A DNA stretch of 64,000 nucleotides, from positions 3,238,001-3,302,000 of the forward strand of contig NZ_JAPEPX010000001.1 of the NCBI RefSeq assembly GCF_026339935.1. Direction: 5' to 3'. This DNA comes from Streptomyces sp. NBC_01551. GTDB lineage: Bacteria > Actinomycetota > Actinomycetes > Streptomycetales > Streptomycetaceae. Below are positions 42,236 through 49,959 of the stretch, one piece after another (position 1 is the first letter of the stretch; every line of letters begins with the position of its first letter). The translations under genes were made by a program, and so were the position numbers. The notes beneath the pieces are model-generated. The model ran no database searches. It was not told where the DNA came from and was given only the letters and a program-made list of their open reading frames with translations.

Positions 42236-43242
42236 GCACGGTGGCACAGAAGCGGGTCGCCAAGCCGGCGACGATGGCGCAGGCGCTGGGCCGCGCGATG
42301 CGCGACGCGATGGCGGAGGACCCGACGGTCCACGTCATGGGCGAGGACGTCGGCGCCCTGGGCGGCGTCTTCCGGATCACGGACGGCCTCGCGAAGGAAT
42401 TCGGCGAGGACCGCTGTACGGACACCCCGCTCGCGGAGGCTGGCATCCTCGGCGCCGCGGTCGGCATGGCCATGTACGGACTGCGGCCGGTCGTCGAGAT
42501 GCAGTTCGACGCGTTCGCGTACCCGGCCTTCGAGCAGCTGATCTCGCACGTGGCGAAGATGCGCAACCGCACGCGCGGCGCGATGCCGCTGCCGATCACC
42601 ATCCGGGTGCCGTACGGCGGCGGGATCGGCGGTGTGGAGCACCACAGCGACTCCTCCGAGGCGTACTACGTGGCCACCCCCGGGCTGCACGTGGTCACCC
42701 CGGCGACGGTGGAGGACGCGTACGGGCTGCTGCGCGAGTCGATCGCGAGCGACGACCCGGTGGTGTTCCTGGAACCGAAGCGGCTGTACTGGTCGAAGGC
42801 CGACTGGAACCCGGACAGCCCCGCGGCCGTGCCGGGCATCGGCAACGCGCTGGTCCGCAAGGCGGGCACGAGCGCGACGCTGATCACGTACGGGCCCTCG
42901 CTGCCGGTGTGCCTGGAGGCCGCCGAGGCGGCGCGCGAGGAGGGCTGGGACCTGGAGGTCGTGGACCTGCGCTCGCTGGTCCCGTTCGACGAGGACACGG
43001 TCGTGGCGTCCGTACGCCGCACCGGCCGGGCGGTCGTGGTCCACGAGGCGAACGGCTTCGGCGGACCGGGCGCGGAGCTCGTCGCCCGCATCCAGGAGAA
43101 GTGCTTCCACCACCTGGAGGCGCCGGTGCTGCGCGTGACGGGCTTCGATATCCCGTACCCGCCGCCGATGCTGGAGAAGCACCACCTGCCCGGTGTGGAC
43201 CGGATCCTGGACACCGTGGCCCGCCTGCAGTGGGAGAACTGA
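42232..43242 (+). CDS. bkdB: branched-chain 2-oxoacid dehydrogenase E1 beta subunit (first set)
   Basis: A 336-residue partner of E1 alpha. GTG overlaps the preceding stop (GTGA). Characteristic stretches: HVMGEDVGALGGVFRITDGL, EMQFDAFAYPAFEQLISHVAK, RVPYGGGIGGVEHHSDSSEA, VVFLEPKRLYW and a C-terminal transketolase domain with VVDLRSLVPFDEDTV. Its TGA overlaps the ATG of E2 (TGATG), so all three subunits are translationally coupled. Confidence 0.94.
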   Translation: MSTVAQKRVAKPATMAQALGRAMRDAMAEDPTVHVMGEDVGALGGVFRITDGLAKEFGEDRCTDTPLAEAGILGAAVGMAMYGLRPVVEMQFDAFAYPAFEQLISHVAKMRNRTRGAMPLPITIRVPYGGGIGGVEHHSDSSEAYYVATPGLHVVTPATVEDAYGLLRESIASDDPVVFLEPKRLYWSKADWNPDSPAAVPGIGNALVRKAGTSATLITYGPSLPVCLEAAEAAREEGWDLEVVDLRSLVPFDEDTVVASVRRTGRAVVVHEANGFGGPGAELVARIQEKCFHHLEAPVLRVTGFDIPYPPPMLEKHHLPGVDRILDTVARLQWEN

Positions 43243-44543
43243 TGCCGCAGGTCATGGAATTCAAGCTGCCGGACCTCGGGGAAGGACTGACCGAGGCCGA
43301 GATCGTCCGCTGGCTGGTGGCGGTGGGCGATGTGGTCGAGGTGGACCAGCCGGTCGTCGAGGTCGAGACGGCCAAGGCGATGGTGGAGGTTCCGTGCCCC
43401 TACGGCGGTGTCGTCACCGCCCGTTTCGGGGAGGAGGGCACGGAACTTCCCGTCGGCTCCCCGCTGATCACCGTGGCGGTGGGAGCGGGCACGGAGGCGG
43501 TACAAGCCGACGCCGACGAGCCCTCGGGCTCGGGGAACGTGCTGGTCGGTTACGGTACGGACCACTCCCGGCCGACGCGCCGCAAGCGGGTCGCCCGGCC
43601 CGTGGCCGCGGCCGTGACGCCCGCGCCGGCGGCCGCTCCTGCTCCGGCTCCCGTACGGGTCTCCGGGCCGGTCCCGGTGATCTCGCCGCTGGTGCGCAAG
43701 CTGGCCCGGGACAACGGGCTGGACCTGCGCGCGCTGAACGGGTCGGGGCCCGAGGGGCTGATCCTGCGGGCGGACGTGGAGGCGGCGCTGCGGGCGCCGG
43801 CCGCGCCCGCTCCGGTCGCCACCCCGGCCGCCGCCCCCGTCGCCGCGCCGGAGGGTGCGGTGCGGATCCCGCTCAAGGGCCTTCGCGGGGCCGTGGCGGA
43901 GAAGCTGTCGCGCAGCCGGCGGGAGATCCCGGAGGCCACCTGCTGGGTCGACGCGGACGCCACGGAGCTGATGGCGGCCCGGGCGGCGATGAACGCCGCG
44001 GGCGGCCCCAAGATCTCCGTACTCGCGCTGCTCGCGCGGATCTGCACGGCCGCGCTCGCCCGCTACCCGGAGCTGAACTCCACGGTGGACCTGGCGGCGA
44101 ACGAGATCGTCCGGCTCCCGTCGGTGCACCTGGGCTTCGCCGCGCAGACCGAGCGGGGCCTGGTGGTCCCGGTCGTCCGGGACGCCCAGTCACGCAACCC
44201 CGAGTCCCTGTCGGCGGAGTTCGGGCGGCTGACGGAGCTGGCCCGGACCGGCAAGCTGGCGCCGGCCGACCTGACCGGCGGCACCTTCACCCTGAACAAC
44301 TACGGGGTGTTCGGGGTGGACGGCTCCACGCCGATCATCAACCACCCCGAGGCGGCCATGCTCGGCGTGGGCCGGATCGTCGACAAGCCGTGGGTCCACG
44401 AGGGTCAGCTGGCGGTCCGCAAGGTCGTCCAGCTGTCGCTGACCTTCGACCACCGGGTGTGTGACGGCGGCGCGGCGGGCGGCTTCCTGCGCTACGTCGC
44501 CGACTGCGTCGAATCCCCGGCGGTGCTGCTCCGCACCCTCTGA
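43242..44543 (+). CDS. bkdC: branched-chain 2-oxoacid dehydrogenase E2, dihydrolipoyl acyltransferase (first set)
   Basis: A 433-residue core enzyme. One lipoyl domain with modifiable Lys45 (EVETAKAMVEV), a Pro/Ala linker, a peripheral-subunit-binding domain (ISPLVRKLARDNGLDLRALNGSGPEGL...) and the acyltransferase domain ending FDHRVCDGG, with the catalytic His and Asp. Followed by a terminator. No E3 (dihydrolipoyl dehydrogenase) gene follows, so E3 must be shared from elsewhere. Confidence 0.95.
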   Translation: MPQVMEFKLPDLGEGLTEAEIVRWLVAVGDVVEVDQPVVEVETAKAMVEVPCPYGGVVTARFGEEGTELPVGSPLITVAVGAGTEAVQADADEPSGSGNVLVGYGTDHSRPTRRKRVARPVAAAVTPAPAAAPAPAPVRVSGPVPVISPLVRKLARDNGLDLRALNGSGPEGLILRADVEAALRAPAAPAPVATPAAAPVAAPEGAVRIPLKGLRGAVAEKLSRSRREIPEATCWVDADATELMAARAAMNAAGGPKISVLALLARICTAALARYPELNSTVDLAANEIVRLPSVHLGFAAQTERGLVVPVVRDAQSRNPESLSAEFGRLTELARTGKLAPADLTGGTFTLNNYGVFGVDGSTPIINHPEAAMLGVGRIVDKPWVHEGQLAVRKVVQLSLTFDHRVCDGGAAGGFLRYVADCVESPAVLLRTL

Positions 44544-44559
44544 CCGGACCCCGTCCCGC

Positions 44560-44601
44560 CGCTGGGCCCCCGACCGCCACGGACGGTACGGGGGCCCGGC
44601 G
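44560..44601. terminator. terminator between bkdC and the oxidoreductase gene
   Basis: GGGCCCCCG (44564-44572) pairs with CGGGGGCCC (44589-44597), extended by flanking CGC/GCG. It lies between convergent genes. Confidence 0.8.
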
Positions 44602-44618
44602 GTGCCCGGCCCGCCCGG

Positions 44619-45596
44619 TCAGACCTTCAGCAGCAGCTTGCCCACGTGGGCGCTGGATTCCATGACGCGGTGGGCCTCCGCGGCGTCGGCCATCGAGAAC
44701 GTGGCGTGCACGACCGGGGCGACGCGGCCCGCCGAGACCAGCGGCCACACGTGTTCCCGTACCGAGGCCACGATGGCGGCCTTCTCCTCCAGCGGCCGCG
44801 CCCGCAGCGAGGTGGCGGTGACCGCCGCCCGCTTCGCCAGCAGCGCGCCCAGGTCGAGCTCGCCCTTCACCCCGCCCTGGAGGCCGATCACCGCCAGCCG
44901 GCCGTTCACGGCCAGCGCGTCCAGGTTCCGGCCCAGGTACTTCGCGCCCATGATGTCCAGGATCACGTCCGCCCCGGCCCCGTCCGTCGCGGCCCGAAGT
45001 TCCTCGACGAAGTCCTGCTCGCGGTAGTCGATCAGGATGTCCGCGCCCAGCTCCCGGCAGCGCGCCAGCTTCTCGGGGCCGCCCGCCGTGACCGCGACCG
45101 TCGCGCCGACCGCCTTGGCGAGCTGGATCGCCATGGTGCCGATGCCGCTGGAGCCGCCGTGCACCAGCAGGGTCTCGGCGGGGCGCAGGTGCGCGACCAT
45201 GAACACGTTCGACCAGACGGTGCACGCCACCTCCGGCAGCGCGGCCGCCGTCACCAGGTCCACGCCGTCCGGCACCGGCAGCAGCTGGCCCGCCGGGACG
45301 GCCACCCGCTCCGCGTACCCGCCGCCGGCCAGCAGCGCGCAGACCTCGTCGCCGACCGCCCAGCCGGACACGCCGGGGCCGATCGCGACGATCCGGCCGG
45401 AGCACTCCAGCCCGGGATGGGGCGAGGCGCCCGGTGGCGGATCGTAGAACCCCCGCCGCTGAAGGATGTCGGCGCGGTTCACGGCGCTCGCCACGACCTC
45501 GACGAGCACCTCCCCCTCGCCCGCCACCGGATCGGGTGCCTCGGCCCAGACGAGGGCCTCGGGACCGCCGGGCTCTTCGATGGTGATCGCATGCAT
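44619..45596 (-). CDS. NAD(P)H quinone oxidoreductase, PIG3-like MDR family
   Basis: A 325-residue zinc-independent medium-chain reductase. Signatures: NRADILQRRGFYDPPPG near residue 40, GWAVGDEVCALL, and the nucleotide-binding VHGGSSGIGTMAIQLAK (about 144-160) followed by TAGGPEKLA. It lacks zinc-binding Cys clusters. It should reduce quinones with NADPH; the physiological substrate is unknown. (It reads away from, and ends close to, bkdC.). Confidence 0.93.
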   Translation of the reverse strand: MHAITIEEPGGPEALVWAEAPDPVAGEGEVLVEVVASAVNRADILQRRGFYDPPPGASPHPGLECSGRIVAIGPGVSGWAVGDEVCALLAGGGYAERVAVPAGQLLPVPDGVDLVTAAALPEVACTVWSNVFMVAHLRPAETLLVHGGSSGIGTMAIQLAKAVGATVAVTAGGPEKLARCRELGADILIDYREQDFVEELRAATDGAGADVILDIMGAKYLGRNLDALAVNGRLAVIGLQGGVKGELDLGALLAKRAAVTATSLRARPLEEKAAIVASVREHVWPLVSAGRVAPVVHATFSMADAAEAHRVMESSAHVGKLLLKV

Positions 45597-45624
45597 GGCC
45601 CGGAGGGTACGCCAACTCCGACCG

Positions 45625-46692
45625 CTATTCGGCCGATCCCAGCGTCACCGGCGGCGAGGTGGGCGGCTTCGCGCGGACGATCGTGATCAGCCGGTCCGTC
45701 GACTGGATGGGGCTCGCGTGCGGATCGTCGTACGCCAGCAGCCGGTGGCCGCGCAGCACGCTGACCACCAGGTCGCCGGTGTCCCGCACCGACTTGCCGA
45801 CCTCGGCCTTCTTGACGGGCCGTTCGACCATGTCGAGGCCCGTGCCCTGATGGATGAGGTCCTCCATCACGGTGCCCGCGCTCGGGCTGAGCACCGACAG
45901 GCCCAGCAGCCGGCCGGCGGCGCTCGCGCTCGTGATGACCGCGTCGGCCCCGGACTGCTTGATCAGTGGCGCGTTCTCCTCCTCGCGGACCGCCGCGACG
46001 ATCTTCGCCCCCCGGTTGAGCTGGCGCGCCGTCAGCGTGACGAGGACCGCCGTGTCGTCGCGCTGGGTGGCGATGATGATCTGACGGGCCTTCTGGAGCT
46101 CGGCGCGCAGCAGGACGTCGGAGCGGGTGGCATCGCCGACGACACCCGTGAAGCCCTCCGAGTTGGCGATGTCGATCACCTTGGCACTCGGGTCCACGAT
46201 GACGACCTGCTCCCTCCGGAGCCCGGTGGCCAGCAGCGTCTGCAGGGCCGAGCGGCCCTTGGTGCCGAAGCCGACCACGACCGTGTGGTCACGCAAGTTC
46301 TTCCTCCAGCGGTTCAGCCGCCACTCTTCCCGGGTCCGCTCCGTGAGCACTTCCAGGGTGGTGCCGACCAGGATGATCAGGAACAGCACGCGCAGCGGCG
46401 TGATCAGCAGGATGTTGACCAGCCGCGCGCTGTCGCTGTACGGGACGATGTCGCCGTAGCCCGTCGTCGACAGGGTCACGGTGGCGTAGTAGACGCAGTC
46501 GAGGAAGTCCACCTGTTCGTTGGCGTTGTCGTGGTAGCCGTCGCGGTCCACCCATACGAGCAGCACCGTCAGGAACATCACGAACAGGGCCATCAGCAGA
46601 CGCCGGGTCACCTGCCGCAGTGGCTTCTCCACCACGCGGGTGGGCAGTTTGATGCGCCGCGAGACGAGCTTCTCGTCCGCGCCCCGCGCCAT
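45625..46692 (-). CDS. potassium channel with TrkA-N (RCK) domain
   Basis: About 355 residues from ATG 46692. In-frame ATG codons at 46725 and 46740 would put the parS sequence inside the gene as MFHVK; the shorter start has GAGGG upstream and begins where helical sequence starts. Two membrane helices (about 33-48, 88-108) flank the pore helix with selectivity filter TTGYGD. A TrkA-N domain follows (VVVGFGTKGRSALQTLL, binding NAD(H) or ATP) and a TrkA-C-like end. It fits MthK/GsuK-type ligand-gated K+ channels. Confidence 0.9.
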   Translation of the reverse strand: MARGADEKLVSRRIKLPTRVVEKPLRQVTRRLLMALFVMFLTVLLVWVDRDGYHDNANEQVDFLDCVYYATVTLSTTGYGDIVPYSDSARLVNILLITPLRVLFLIILVGTTLEVLTERTREEWRLNRWRKNLRDHTVVVGFGTKGRSALQTLLATGLRREQVVIVDPSAKVIDIANSEGFTGVVGDATRSDVLLRAELQKARQIIIATQRDDTAVLVTLTARQLNRGAKIVAAVREEENAPLIKQSGADAVITSASAAGRLLGLSVLSPSAGTVMEDLIHQGTGLDMVERPVKKAEVGKSVRDTGDLVVSVLRGHRLLAYDDPHASPIQSTDRLITIVRAKPPTSPPVTLGSAE

Positions 46693-46709
46693 CGCGTCCG
46701 AGCCCTCAA

Positions 46710-46723
46710 GTTTCACGTGAAAC
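46710..46723. promoter_or_regulatory. parS site overlapping the moeA stop codon
   Basis: GTTTCACGTGAAAC, a perfect 14-base palindrome identical to the Streptomyces parS core. The extended 16-mer has one mismatch (A at 46709). Read on the minus strand it encodes the last codons of moeA (TTC ACG TGA) and contains its stop. Confidence 0.9.
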
Positions 46724-48098
46724 ATCCCCCCGCTGCCCACGGCAGATCGAGCATCTCCAGGTCCTGTCCGGCCCGCGCTCCGTGCGGCGGTACGACGGCC
46801 AGCGCGTCGGCGGTGGCCACCCCGCGCAGCATCGCAGGGCCGTGGTAGCGCAGCGGCACCGCGTGCTCGTCGCTCAGCACGACCGGGACGAGCCGGGTGT
46901 CGTACGGGTGGCCGGGCACGTCGTCCCGCACGGGCGCGGTGTACCGGGGGCGCCGGGCGCGGCCGGCGAGGGCGCGCAGCAGCGGTTCGGCGAGGGTCAG
47001 CAGCCCGGAGACGGCGGCGAGCGGATTGCCGGGCAGGCCGACCAGGTGGCGGCCGTCGGCGCGGTCCCCGAGCCGGGCGAGCAGCATCGGGTGCCCGGGC
47101 CGGACGGCGACCCCGTCGACGAGCAGCTCGGCGCCGGCCCGCTCCAGCACGGGGTGGACGTGGTCGACGGGGCCGGAGGCGGTGCCGCCGGTGGTGATGA
47201 CCACGTCGGCCTCGGAGGTGGTGACGGCCTTGAGCAGGGCCTCGGCTCCGGCGGGATCGTCGCCGAGCCGCCGGGTGGCGGTGACCTCTGTGCCGATGCG
47301 GGTGAGCCAGGGGCCGAGCATCGGGCTGAGGGCGTCGCGGATCAGGCCGTCGTGCGGGAGGCCCTCGGTGAGCAGCTCGTCACCGAGCACCAGGATCTCC
47401 ACGCGGGGGCGGCGCCGGGTGGGCAGCTCGTCGTAGCCGGCGGCGGCGGCGAGGCCGAGCACGGCCGGGGTGACGAGGGAGCCGGCGGGCAGCAGCAGGT
47501 CGCCGGAGCGGCATTCCTGGCCGCGCGGGCGGATGTCCTGGCCGGTGCCGACGGGGCGCGTGGCGAACAGCTGGGAGCCGGCCTCGCGGCAGTGCTCGCT
47601 GCGGATCACGGCGGTGGTGTCGGAGGGGATCCGGGCGCCGGTGGCGATCCGTACCGCCTGGCCGTCGGCGAGGGGCGCGGGGCGCTCGCGGCCGGCGAGC
47701 ACCCCGTCGCCGGGACGGACGGTCCAGGGGCCGGGGCCGGCGACGGCCCAGCCGTCCATGGCGGAGGTGTCGAAGGACGGCAGGTCGGTGAGGGCGTCGA
47801 GGGGAGCGGCCAGGACGTCGCCGAGGGCGTCGGCGAGGGGCACCCGGTGGGTGCGGGGGCGGACGCCGGAGCCGGCGTACGCGGCGATCTCCCGGGCGCG
47901 GGGCCAGGGGGAGGCGCGGTGGCCCTCGGGGGCGGCGGGTCCTGTGGGGCCCGCGGAGCCTGTGTGGGGCGCGGCGGTGCCGGGTCCGCCGGGGGCGCGG
48001 CTGACCAGGGCGAGGGCCTCGTCGAGGGCCTGCTCGGCGGAGGTCTTCGGCGGGGTCGGGGCCGTCGTGGGGTCGGCGCCGGCGTCGGTGGGGGTCAT
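46713..48098 (-). CDS. moeA: molybdopterin molybdenumtransferase MoeA
   Basis: A 461-residue enzyme that inserts molybdate into adenylated molybdopterin. A Pro/Thr-rich N-terminal extension of ~65 residues precedes the MoeA domains: SFDTSAMDGWAVAG, RIATGARIPSDTTAVIR, TTGGTASGPVDHV and LVGLPGNPLAAVSGLLTL. It overlaps the mobA-type gene by four bases (ATGA). Only moeA and mobA are here; other cofactor genes lie elsewhere. Confidence 0.95.
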   Translation of the reverse strand: MTPTDAGADPTTAPTPPKTSAEQALDEALALVSRAPGGPGTAAPHTGSAGPTGPAAPEGHRASPWPRAREIAAYAGSGVRPRTHRVPLADALGDVLAAPLDALTDLPSFDTSAMDGWAVAGPGPWTVRPGDGVLAGRERPAPLADGQAVRIATGARIPSDTTAVIRSEHCREAGSQLFATRPVGTGQDIRPRGQECRSGDLLLPAGSLVTPAVLGLAAAAGYDELPTRRRPRVEILVLGDELLTEGLPHDGLIRDALSPMLGPWLTRIGTEVTATRRLGDDPAGAEALLKAVTTSEADVVITTGGTASGPVDHVHPVLERAGAELLVDGVAVRPGHPMLLARLGDRADGRHLVGLPGNPLAAVSGLLTLAEPLLRALAGRARRPRYTAPVRDDVPGHPYDTRLVPVVLSDEHAVPLRYHGPAMLRGVATADALAVVPPHGARAGQDLEMLDLPWAAGGCFT

Positions 48099-48964
48099 CC
48101 GGAGCCGCTCTCCTGGGCATCGGCCTCGGCCTCGGCGGCCCAGCGCAGCGCCAGGTCGGCGGCCTTGCGGGAGGCGTCGGCGACGGCCTGGGCGGGGTCG
48201 GCGCCGGTGGCCGCCGCCTGGGCGGCCGCGTAGCCGACCAGGAAGGTGGTCAGCGGGGCGGCGGGGCGGGCGACGCCGTGGGCGGCGTCACGGGCGAGGT
48301 CGAGGAGGGTCTTGGTGTCGACGGCGACGTCGATGCCCAGCTCGTTCTTGACTGCGGTCATCCATTCGTCCAGCACGTTCCCATGCTCCCTGATCCGGGC
48401 GCGGGCGGCGGCGAGATCCTCCCAGGTGTCGCAGTCGAAGGAGGCGAGGGGCGCGGTGGCCGTGATGCTGACCGGGGTCAGGTCCAGCTCGGCGGTGAGG
48501 GCGCGCAGGGGGAGGTTGGCCAGGGTGCCGTGTTCGGTGGCGAGGAGGGCGATCTCGCGGCGCAGGGGTTCCGCGCGGTAGGCGGCGACGAGGGGCTGGT
48601 CGTGGCCGGTGGGGTCGCGCAGGGTGGCGCCGTCCGCGGAGGGGGTGTTCAGGAGAGCCTGGACCGTCGCCCGGTCGAGGAAGGGGAGGTCGGCGGAGAG
48701 GACGAGGACCAGGGGGGCGGTGGTCGCGCGGAGGCCTGCGTCGAGGGCGGCGAGGGGGCCGCCGCCGGGCGGGGTCTCACGGGTCCAGTGGACCGGGCGG
48801 GCGGTGGGGCGGCGGCTGCCGACGACGACGGTGGTGCGGGCGTCGGGGCAGGTGGCGAGGACGCGGTCGAGGAGGGTGCGGGTGCCGACGGGGAGGGCGG
48901 GTTTGTCCGCGCCTCCGAGGCGGGTGGCTGCGCCGCCGGCCAGGACGATCGCGTCGTAGGTCAT
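48095..48964 (-). CDS. MobA-like molybdenum cofactor nucleotidyltransferase fused to a DUF6457 domain
   Basis: A 289-residue protein. The N-terminal ~190 residues are a MobA-type nucleotidyltransferase (VLAGGAATRLGGADKPAL; GGGPLAALDAGL; LVLSADLPFLDR; FDCDTWEDLAAAR) that adds GMP to molybdopterin. The C-terminal ~90 residues (LDEWMTAVKNELGIDVAVDTKTLLDLARDAAHGVARPAAPLTTFLVGYA...) are a helical DUF6457 domain, frequently found as a separate small protein near cofactor genes. The fusion suggests a functional tie. Overlaps moeA by four bases. Confidence 0.9.
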   Translation of the reverse strand: MTYDAIVLAGGAATRLGGADKPALPVGTRTLLDRVLATCPDARTTVVVGSRRPTARPVHWTRETPPGGGPLAALDAGLRATTAPLVLVLSADLPFLDRATVQALLNTPSADGATLRDPTGHDQPLVAAYRAEPLRREIALLATEHGTLANLPLRALTAELDLTPVSITATAPLASFDCDTWEDLAAARARIREHGNVLDEWMTAVKNELGIDVAVDTKTLLDLARDAAHGVARPAAPLTTFLVGYAAAQAAATGADPAQAVADASRKAADLALRWAAEAEADAQESGSG

Positions 48965-49039
48965 ACCCCGAGTATGAGGCGGCCATGTCCCCTGCGGGGT
49001 TGCGGACTTACGAGCCGCTTACGTGGGATGGGTGGGCGC

Positions 49040-49285
49040 TGCGCGGGCTTCTCCCCGCCCCGCCCTTCCTCCGTTCCCGGGGCTCCGCCCTGACCCGGTC
49101 CTCAAGCGCCGGACGGGCTGGGTGGACCGGCGGGGCCGGAAGCTCCCCGGGGCTCCGCCCCTGCCCCGCGCCTCAAGCGTCGGCGGGGCCGGGTGGGGCG
49201 GGGCCGGGTGTGGCCGTGCGGCGCCTTTGCGTGGGCCGGCCCCGGGCCCCGGTACTCAAACGCCGGACGGGCTGGGTGGGGCGGC
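49040..49285. repeat. cluster of three intergenic repeat elements
   Basis: Three head-to-tail copies of the element seen at 27640 and 35205. Cores: CCTCAAGCGCCGGACGGGCT (49100-49119), CCTCAAGCGTCGGCGGGGCC (49171-49190) and ACTCAAACGCCGGACGGGCT (49254-49273). Each is preceded by a GGGGCTCCGCCC-type hairpin or similar GC block. The 376-base gap 48965-49340 holds no gene I can support. Confidence 0.8.
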
Positions 49286-49340
49286 GGGGCCGGGTGTGGA
49301 GAGGCCCGGAGCGCTTGGGCGGTCCGGGCCTGGGGTGGGG

Positions 49341-49877
49341 TTAGAGGTACGGGCCCGAGCGGATGGCGCCGTGGGGGCCGTCTTCGTCGTCGGTGGGGGC
49401 GCCGGGCGGGAGGGCGCGGCGCATCTGTTCGAGTTGGGCCCGCGCCGCCATCTGCTGCGCGAACAGGGCCGTCTGGATGCCGTGGAAGAGCCCCTCCAGC
49501 CACCCCACCAACTGGGCCTGCGCGATGCGCAGTTCCGCCTCGGAGGGAATGGCTTCCTCCGTGAACGGGAGGGAAAGGCGTTCCAGTTCTTCGACCAACT
49601 CCGGTGCCAGGCCGTCCTCCAGCTCCTTCACCGACGCGGCGTGGATGTCCTTGAGCCGGACCCTGCTCGCCTCGTCGAGAGGAGCGGCACGTACCTCTTC
49701 CAGGAGTTGCTTGATCATGCTGCCGATCCGCATGACCTTGGCGGGCTGTTCGACCATCTCCGTCACCGGGACCTCGCGCGACTCGTCATCGGCGCCGCCG
49801 ACCGCCATCCCGTCCTGTCCCACGATCAGGACGTGCGGGGGACTGTCCTGCGACCGTTCACTCCTCGGCATCTCCAT
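49341..49877 (-). CDS. bpa: bacterial proteasome activator Bpa
   Basis: About 178 residues from ATG 49877 (alternatives GTG 49895, ATG 49871). A polar N-terminus is followed by the four-helix core (VTEMVEQPAKVMRIGSMIKQLLEEVRAAPLDEASRVRL...) that forms a dodecameric ring in mycobacteria. The C-terminus ends SGPYL, matching the GxYL-type peptide that docks into the 20S proteasome. This ATP-independent activator opens the gate for unfolded or damaged proteins. Streptomyces has a proteasome, so the role fits. Confidence 0.92.
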   Translation of the reverse strand: MEMPRSERSQDSPPHVLIVGQDGMAVGGADDESREVPVTEMVEQPAKVMRIGSMIKQLLEEVRAAPLDEASRVRLKDIHAASVKELEDGLAPELVEELERLSLPFTEEAIPSEAELRIAQAQLVGWLEGLFHGIQTALFAQQMAARAQLEQMRRALPPGAPTDDEDGPHGAIRSGPYL

Positions 49878-49959
49878 GCCGCCATTCTCTCGCACACCTT
49901 CGCTCTCACACGGTGTGCCCCCGTACGGGCGTGATCCACCCTGTACGGGGGCCCGGGGA

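Noticed and set aside
46692..46740. N-terminal extension MGSGGMFHVKLEG of the potassium channel
   Set aside because: MFHVK is simply translated parS; the shorter start with GAGGG upstream is preferred, though not proven.
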